In this document: positions 5,868-9,086 of the stretch, piece by piece
Position numbering within the stretch: the first letter of the stretch is position 1
Layout of the letters: every line of letters starts with the position of its first letter
Origin: an uncultured Collinsella sp.
Lineage (GTDB): Bacteria; Actinomycetota; Coriobacteriia; Coriobacteriales; Coriobacteriaceae
Direction: 5' to 3'
Assembly (NCBI GenBank): GCA_900762015.1
Contig: CAAFEX010000058.1
Location: forward strand, 1 to 9,086
Length of the DNA: 9,086 nucleotides
Program-made: the position numbers and the translations under genes
Notes under the pieces: generated by a model
Database searches by the model: none
The model's input: only the letters and a program-made list of their open reading frames with translations
What the model was told of the DNA's origin: nothing

Positions 5868-6830
5868 CTACTCGTGGATGCGGGTACCGGAGAGGCCGGC
5901 CATGGTCTCGGCGGCCTTGTCCAGGGCGCCGATGATGCAGGTGCGGCCCTTGCGGGAACGGGCGAACTTGATGGCGGCGCGGACCTTGGGCTCCATGGAA
6001 CCCTTGCCGAACTGGCCCTCGTCGGCCAGGCGCTCGGCCTCGTCGGCGGTGATGTCCTCGAGCTCCTCCTGGTTGGGCTTGCCAAAGTTGATGGCGACAT
6101 GCTCAACGGCGGTCAGCAGGAACAGAACGTCGGCATCGCAGTCCTCGGCCAGCAGCTCGCCGCCCAGGTCCTTGTCGATGACGGCGGGAACGCCCTTGTA
6201 GCAGCCCTTGTTCTCGTAGTCGCGGACGACGGGGATGCCGCCGCCACCGCAGGCGATGACGATGAACTCGTTGTCGAGCAGGTTGAGGATGGAGTCGGCC
6301 TCGACGATCTTCTTGGGATCGGGGGAAGCGACGACGCGACGCCAGCCGCGGCCGGAATCCTCGACGAAGACCTTGGAGGGATCCTCGGCCATGAACTCCT
6401 TGGCCTGCTCCTCGGTGTAGAAGGGGCCGATCGGCTTGGTCGGGTTCTTGAACGCGGGGTCGTCGGGATCGCACTCGATCTGGGTGACGACGGTGGCGGC
6501 GTGCCAGCGCTTATAGCGCTTGTGCATCTCGCGGCCGATGCCCTGCTGCAGGTGATAACCGATGTAGCCCTGGGACATGGCGCCGCACTCGGGCAGCGGC
6601 ATCTCGGGGGTGCCGATGGCGTCGTGGGCGGCGGCGAAGGCGTTCTGGATCATGCCGACCTGCGGGCCGTTGCCGTGGGTGATGATGATCTCGTTGCCCT
6701 GCTCGATCAGGCCGAGGAGAGCGTGGGCGGTGTTGCTCACGGCCTCGATCTGCTCGACGGGGTTGTTGCCGAGGGCGTTGCCGCCAAGGGCGACGACAAT
6801 ACGATCTGGCTTACCGAAGGGTTTGGACAT
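5868..6830 (-). CDS. arcC: Carbamate kinase (ArcC), last step of the arginine deiminase pathway
   Basis: Cytoplasmic kinase of the amino acid kinase fold that transfers phosphate from carbamoyl phosphate to ADP. It yields ATP and carbamate, which breaks down to ammonia and CO2. The 320 residues are typical. Motifs: ALGGNAL (14-20), THGNGPQVG (51-59), KPIGPF (132-137), VASP (167-170), CGGGGIPV (194-201), DKDLGGELLA (219-228) and GSMEPKV (277-283), all as expected for an active enzyme. The ATG at 6830 has GGAGG five bases upstream, and the gap after the arcB stop is only ten bases, so the two are one operon. Its codons are strikingly uniform, nearly always ending in C or G, unlike arcA and arcB upstream. 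That bias also keeps the opposite strand free of stops, giving a long false ORF there. A stem-loop and a strong terminator follow. Confidence 0.97.
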   Translation of the reverse strand: MSKPFGKPDRIVVALGGNALGNNPVEQIEAVSNTAHALLGLIEQGNEIIITHGNGPQVGMIQNAFAAAHDAIGTPEMPLPECGAMSQGYIGYHLQQGIGREMHKRYKRWHAATVVTQIECDPDDPAFKNPTKPIGPFYTEEQAKEFMAEDPSKVFVEDSGRGWRRVVASPDPKKIVEADSILNLLDNEFIVIACGGGGIPVVRDYENKGCYKGVPAVIDKDLGGELLAEDCDADVLFLLTAVEHVAINFGKPNQEELEDITADEAERLADEGQFGKGSMEPKVRAAIKFARSRKGRTCIIGALDKAAETMAGLSGTRIHE

Positions 6831-6840
6831 GCGTGCCTCC

Positions 6841-7848
6841 TTATCGAAGAGTAGCGTACATCACGGCTTTAATGGTATGCATGCGGTTCTCTGCCTCTTG
6901 GAAAACGCGAGACTTATCGGACTCGAAGACCTCGTCGGTGACCTCCATCTCGGTTACGCCGAACTTCTCCGCGATTTCCGCTCCGATGGTGGTCTTAGTA
7001 TCGTGGAAGCTCGGGAGACAATGCATGAAGATAGCGTTGGGGTTTGCCTTCGCCATGACCTCCGAGGTTACGCGGTACGGGGAGAGCAGCTCGATACGGC
7101 TCTTCCAGAGCTCCTCAGCCTGGCCCATGCCAACCCAGACATCGGTGTAAATAACATCGGCATCCTTTACGCCCTCATCGATGTTGTCAGTAAGCTGAAT
7201 GGTGCAGCCATTTTCCTCGGCGATCTTCTGGCAAGCCTCAAGCAGCTCGGGATCAAAGTGGGTAGCCCCCTCAACGTCGCCCTTCGGTCCACAAGAGCAG
7301 AAGTTGATGCCGAGCTTGGCGCAGATAACCATGAGGGAATCGCTTACATTGCCCTGCTCCTTGCCAAGATAGGTCAACTTGAGGCCACGTGTGTCACCGA
7401 ATTCCTCGCGCATCGTAAGGATGTCTGCCAAAGCCTGGGTCGGGTGATACTCATTGGTGAGACCATTCCACACGGGAACGCCGGCTTTATCGGCGAGCTC
7501 CTCAACAATGGACTGGTCAGAGCCACGGTACTCGATGCCGTCGTACATGCGACCAAGCACGCGGGCGGTATCCTCAATGGACTCCTTTTTGCCCATCTGC
7601 GACGAACCGGGGTCAAGGTAGGTTACACCTAAGCCGAGATCCATACCGCCCACCTCGAAAGCGCAGCGCGTACGCGTCGAAGTCTTTTCAAACAGCAGAA
7701 CGATGTTCTTGCCCTCAAGATAACGATGGGGAGCGCCCATGCGCTTGAGATTCTTAAAGTCCCTCGAAAGCTCGAGCATATACTCGATCTCCTCGGTAGT
7801 GAAATCAAGCAGGGTCAGAAAACTACGACCAGAAAGATTCAGTGCCAT
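6841..7848 (-). CDS. arcB: Ornithine carbamoyltransferase, catabolic (ArcB)
   Basis: Phosphorolyses citrulline to ornithine and carbamoyl phosphate, the middle step of the arginine deiminase pathway. The position between arcA and arcC argues for the catabolic rather than the biosynthetic (argF) role. The 335 residues are normal length. Carbamoyl-phosphate motif STRTR (57-61), HPTQ (135-138), the active-site cysteine in HCLP (276-279, C277) and the terminal ENRMHTIKAVM are all present. Two regions are unusual. The ornithine-side segment usually reading GDxRNN is GKEQGN (162-167), keeping only the last asparagine (N167). The SMG loop reads DVWVGMG (236-242), with glycine replacing the usual serine. 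The ATG at 7848 has AAGGAA six bases upstream. The 85-base gap to arcA holds no convincing terminator or promoter. Putrescine carbamoyltransferase is the main alternative, but the HCLP context and operon favour ArcB. Confidence 0.93.
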   Translation of the reverse strand: MALNLSGRSFLTLLDFTTEEIEYMLELSRDFKNLKRMGAPHRYLEGKNIVLLFEKTSTRTRCAFEVGGMDLGLGVTYLDPGSSQMGKKESIEDTARVLGRMYDGIEYRGSDQSIVEELADKAGVPVWNGLTNEYHPTQALADILTMREEFGDTRGLKLTYLGKEQGNVSDSLMVICAKLGINFCSCGPKGDVEGATHFDPELLEACQKIAEENGCTIQLTDNIDEGVKDADVIYTDVWVGMGQAEELWKSRIELLSPYRVTSEVMAKANPNAIFMHCLPSFHDTKTTIGAEIAEKFGVTEMEVTDEVFESDKSRVFQEAENRMHTIKAVMYATLR

Positions 7849-7933
7849 GATAGGTTCCTTTCATTATTAACCTAATTGATGAGTGCGCGGCGCGCGAAGA
7901 ACGTGCATCCGCACATCTCGGACCAGAACGAAA

Positions 7934-9086
7934 TTAAATCTCTTCGCGCCAGAACGGCATGGTCATGCAGCGCGGGCCACCACGACCACGAGACAGCTCT
8001 TCGGAAGGAGCAACCAACAGCTCAACGCCCGCCTTATAAAGCGCATCATTGGTAACAACGTTGCGCTCATAGACGCACACCTTACCCGGCGCAACAGCAA
8101 GCGTGTTGGAACCATCGTTCCACTGCTCACGGGATGCCTCGATCGGATCGCCGGCACCGCATTCGATCATCGTGATATGGTCGATACCGGTTGCCATTTC
8201 AAGAATCTGTTGAATCGTTCCCTCGATCTCCTCGATAAAGACCTCGCCATCCGAATCGCCCTTGGTGAGTCGATAGGCACGAAGCGTCTCGTAGATACCG
8301 GGGTAGACGGTAAACTTATCGTAATCAACCTGAGTACAAACCGTATCAAGATGCATATAGGCATAGCCGTGGGGGATCTTGATGGCAAATACCTGCTCGA
8401 TCTCGGACTCTCCCGTGCCCCAGAACAGATTCTTGGCAAGCTGGTCGATGGCTGCGGTCTGGGTACGCTCGGAAATACCGATTGCAAGCGTGGTGGCGTT
8501 AATGTTCAGAACGTCGCCGCCTTCGATATGCCAATCGCTATTGTGGTCGTACCAAAGCGGAGCCCCAGCATAATCAGGATGGTGGCGCATGATCGTCTCA
8601 TAGAATACGACCTCACGGTTGCGCTGATGCCAGTACATGCGGTTCATCATCGCACCCTTGCCGACCACAGCAATCGGATCACGCGAGAAGTAGGAGGCGG
8701 GCATCGGGAACAAGACCATTTCGTCGGGCTTCAGCTCGTCGCTATCCATGCTCGCAAGGGAACCGCTCACATGCGGAATCTCGAGATCGCGTACGTAGAG
8801 GCCGCCCATAGCGGTAAGAACAAACTCTTTGTTGTCCTTGATGGAGTCGAGCTTCTCCACGACTGCCTGACGAAGCGCCAGGTTCTCGATCTTGGCCTCG
8901 GGAACGAACTTGCTCATAAACTCGGCACGAGAACCCTCAACCTGATCGAAAGTCTCGGCAAGCAAGTCCTCCATATAAACGACCTCGGCGCCAGCACCGC
9001 GAAGAAGATTAGTAAACTCGTCATGCTCTCGCTGAGCATACTCGAGATAAAACGCGTCATGAATCCAGGCGCGCTCAAAATCCTCC
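7934..9086 (-). CDS. arcA: Arginine deiminase (ArcA), 5' end cut by the window edge
   Basis: Hydrolyses arginine to citrulline and ammonia, the first step of the pathway. The open frame continues past the ATG at 8974 to the window edge without a stop. The 37 codons upstream of that ATG match the family N-terminus (for example EYAQREHEDFTNLLR and GAEVVYMEDLL), so 8974 is an internal methionine and the true start lies outside, probably about 30 codons further on. Visible length is 383 residues against about 410 for the family. Guanidino-group deiminase landmarks, counted from the internal Met: FSRDP (96-100), EGGD (151-154), HLDT with catalytic H208 and D210, and the nucleophile cysteine C336 in GRGGPRCMTMP, 11 residues from the C-terminus. 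It heads the visible arcA-arcB-arcC order; promoter and any upstream gene are not in the window. Confidence 0.96.
   Translation of the reverse strand, partial: EDFERAWIHDAFYLEYAQREHDEFTNLLRGAGAEVVYMEDLLAETFDQVEGSRAEFMSKFVPEAKIENLALRQAVVEKLDSIKDNKEFVLTAMGGLYVRDLEIPHVSGSLASMDSDELKPDEMVLFPMPASYFSRDPIAVVGKGAMMNRMYWHQRNREVVFYETIMRHHPDYAGAPLWYDHNSDWHIEGGDVLNINATTLAIGISERTQTAAIDQLAKNLFWGTGESEIEQVFAIKIPHGYAYMHLDTVCTQVDYDKFTVYPGIYETLRAYRLTKGDSDGEVFIEEIEGTIQQILEMATGIDHITMIECGAGDPIEASREQWNDGSNTLAVAPGKVCVYERNVVTNDALYKAGVELLVAPSEELSRGRGGPRCMTMPFWREEI

Noticed and set aside
5874..6854. 326-codon plus-strand ORF opposite arcC
   Set aside because: It is the mirror of a gene with almost only C/G-ending codons, which removes stops from the opposite strand. 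The product is low-complexity Gly/Leu/Asp/Val-rich with no recognisable domain, and arcC is certain.
6841..7848. Putrescine carbamoyltransferase of an agmatine deiminase operon
   Set aside because: The upstream gene is a true arginine deiminase with the GGPRCM active site, not an agmatine deiminase, and the HCLP motif and C-terminal region are of ornithine carbamoyltransferase type.
7849..7933. Possible terminator or promoter between arcA and arcB
   Set aside because: Only short stems (GTGC/GCAC, GTGCG/CGCAC) without a following T-run and an isolated AT-rich TTAATAAT without a -35 partner are seen, so neither is supported.

Overview
The window carries two complete or near-complete metabolic gene sets, all on the minus strand, so transcription runs from high to low coordinates. 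The high G+C content, the dense operons with strong Shine-Dalgarno (SD) sequences, and the pairing of an arginine deiminase operon with a cellobiose-type phosphotransferase (PTS) locus suggest a Gram-positive gut bacterium. A Coriobacteriia member such as Collinsella is my best guess, but this is inferred from gene content and not proven by any marker gene in the window.

Right half (9086 down to about 5770): the arginine deiminase (ADI) operon arcA-arcB-arcC. arcA runs off the right edge, so its first roughly 30 codons and the operon promoter are missing. arcA makes citrulline and ammonia from arginine. arcB splits citrulline with phosphate into ornithine and carbamoyl phosphate. arcC uses carbamoyl phosphate to make ATP. 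After arcC come a stem-loop (5822-5845) and a clear rho-independent terminator (5770-5802). No arginine/ornithine antiporter gene is visible.

Middle (5513-5867, 355 bases without a gene): besides those two hairpins, it holds a compact repeat element at 5678-5759. The element contains three copies of one unit of about 20 bases: two in the same direction and one inverted. It looks like a REP/BIME-type or non-autonomous mobile repeat. A weak promoter-like pair precedes the next gene.

Left half (5512 down to 16): a LicR-type PTS-controlled activator, then after a 119-base gap the lactose/cellobiose-family EIIA, EIIB and EIIC genes and a GH1 6-phospho-beta-glucosidase. The last three genes are tightly coupled (9-base gap; start codon next to a stop codon). 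The logic is standard: the PTS imports and phosphorylates a beta-glucoside (cellobiose-like), the glucosidase cleaves the phosphorylated product, and the regulator senses PTS phosphorylation through its PRD, EIIB-like and EIIA-like domains.

Most of the window is ordinary and I see no clearly new multi-gene system. The points most worth a second look are the three-unit repeat, the loss of one of the four PRD histidines in the activator, the unusual substrate-loop residues of the ornithine carbamoyltransferase, and the sharp change of codon use at arcC.
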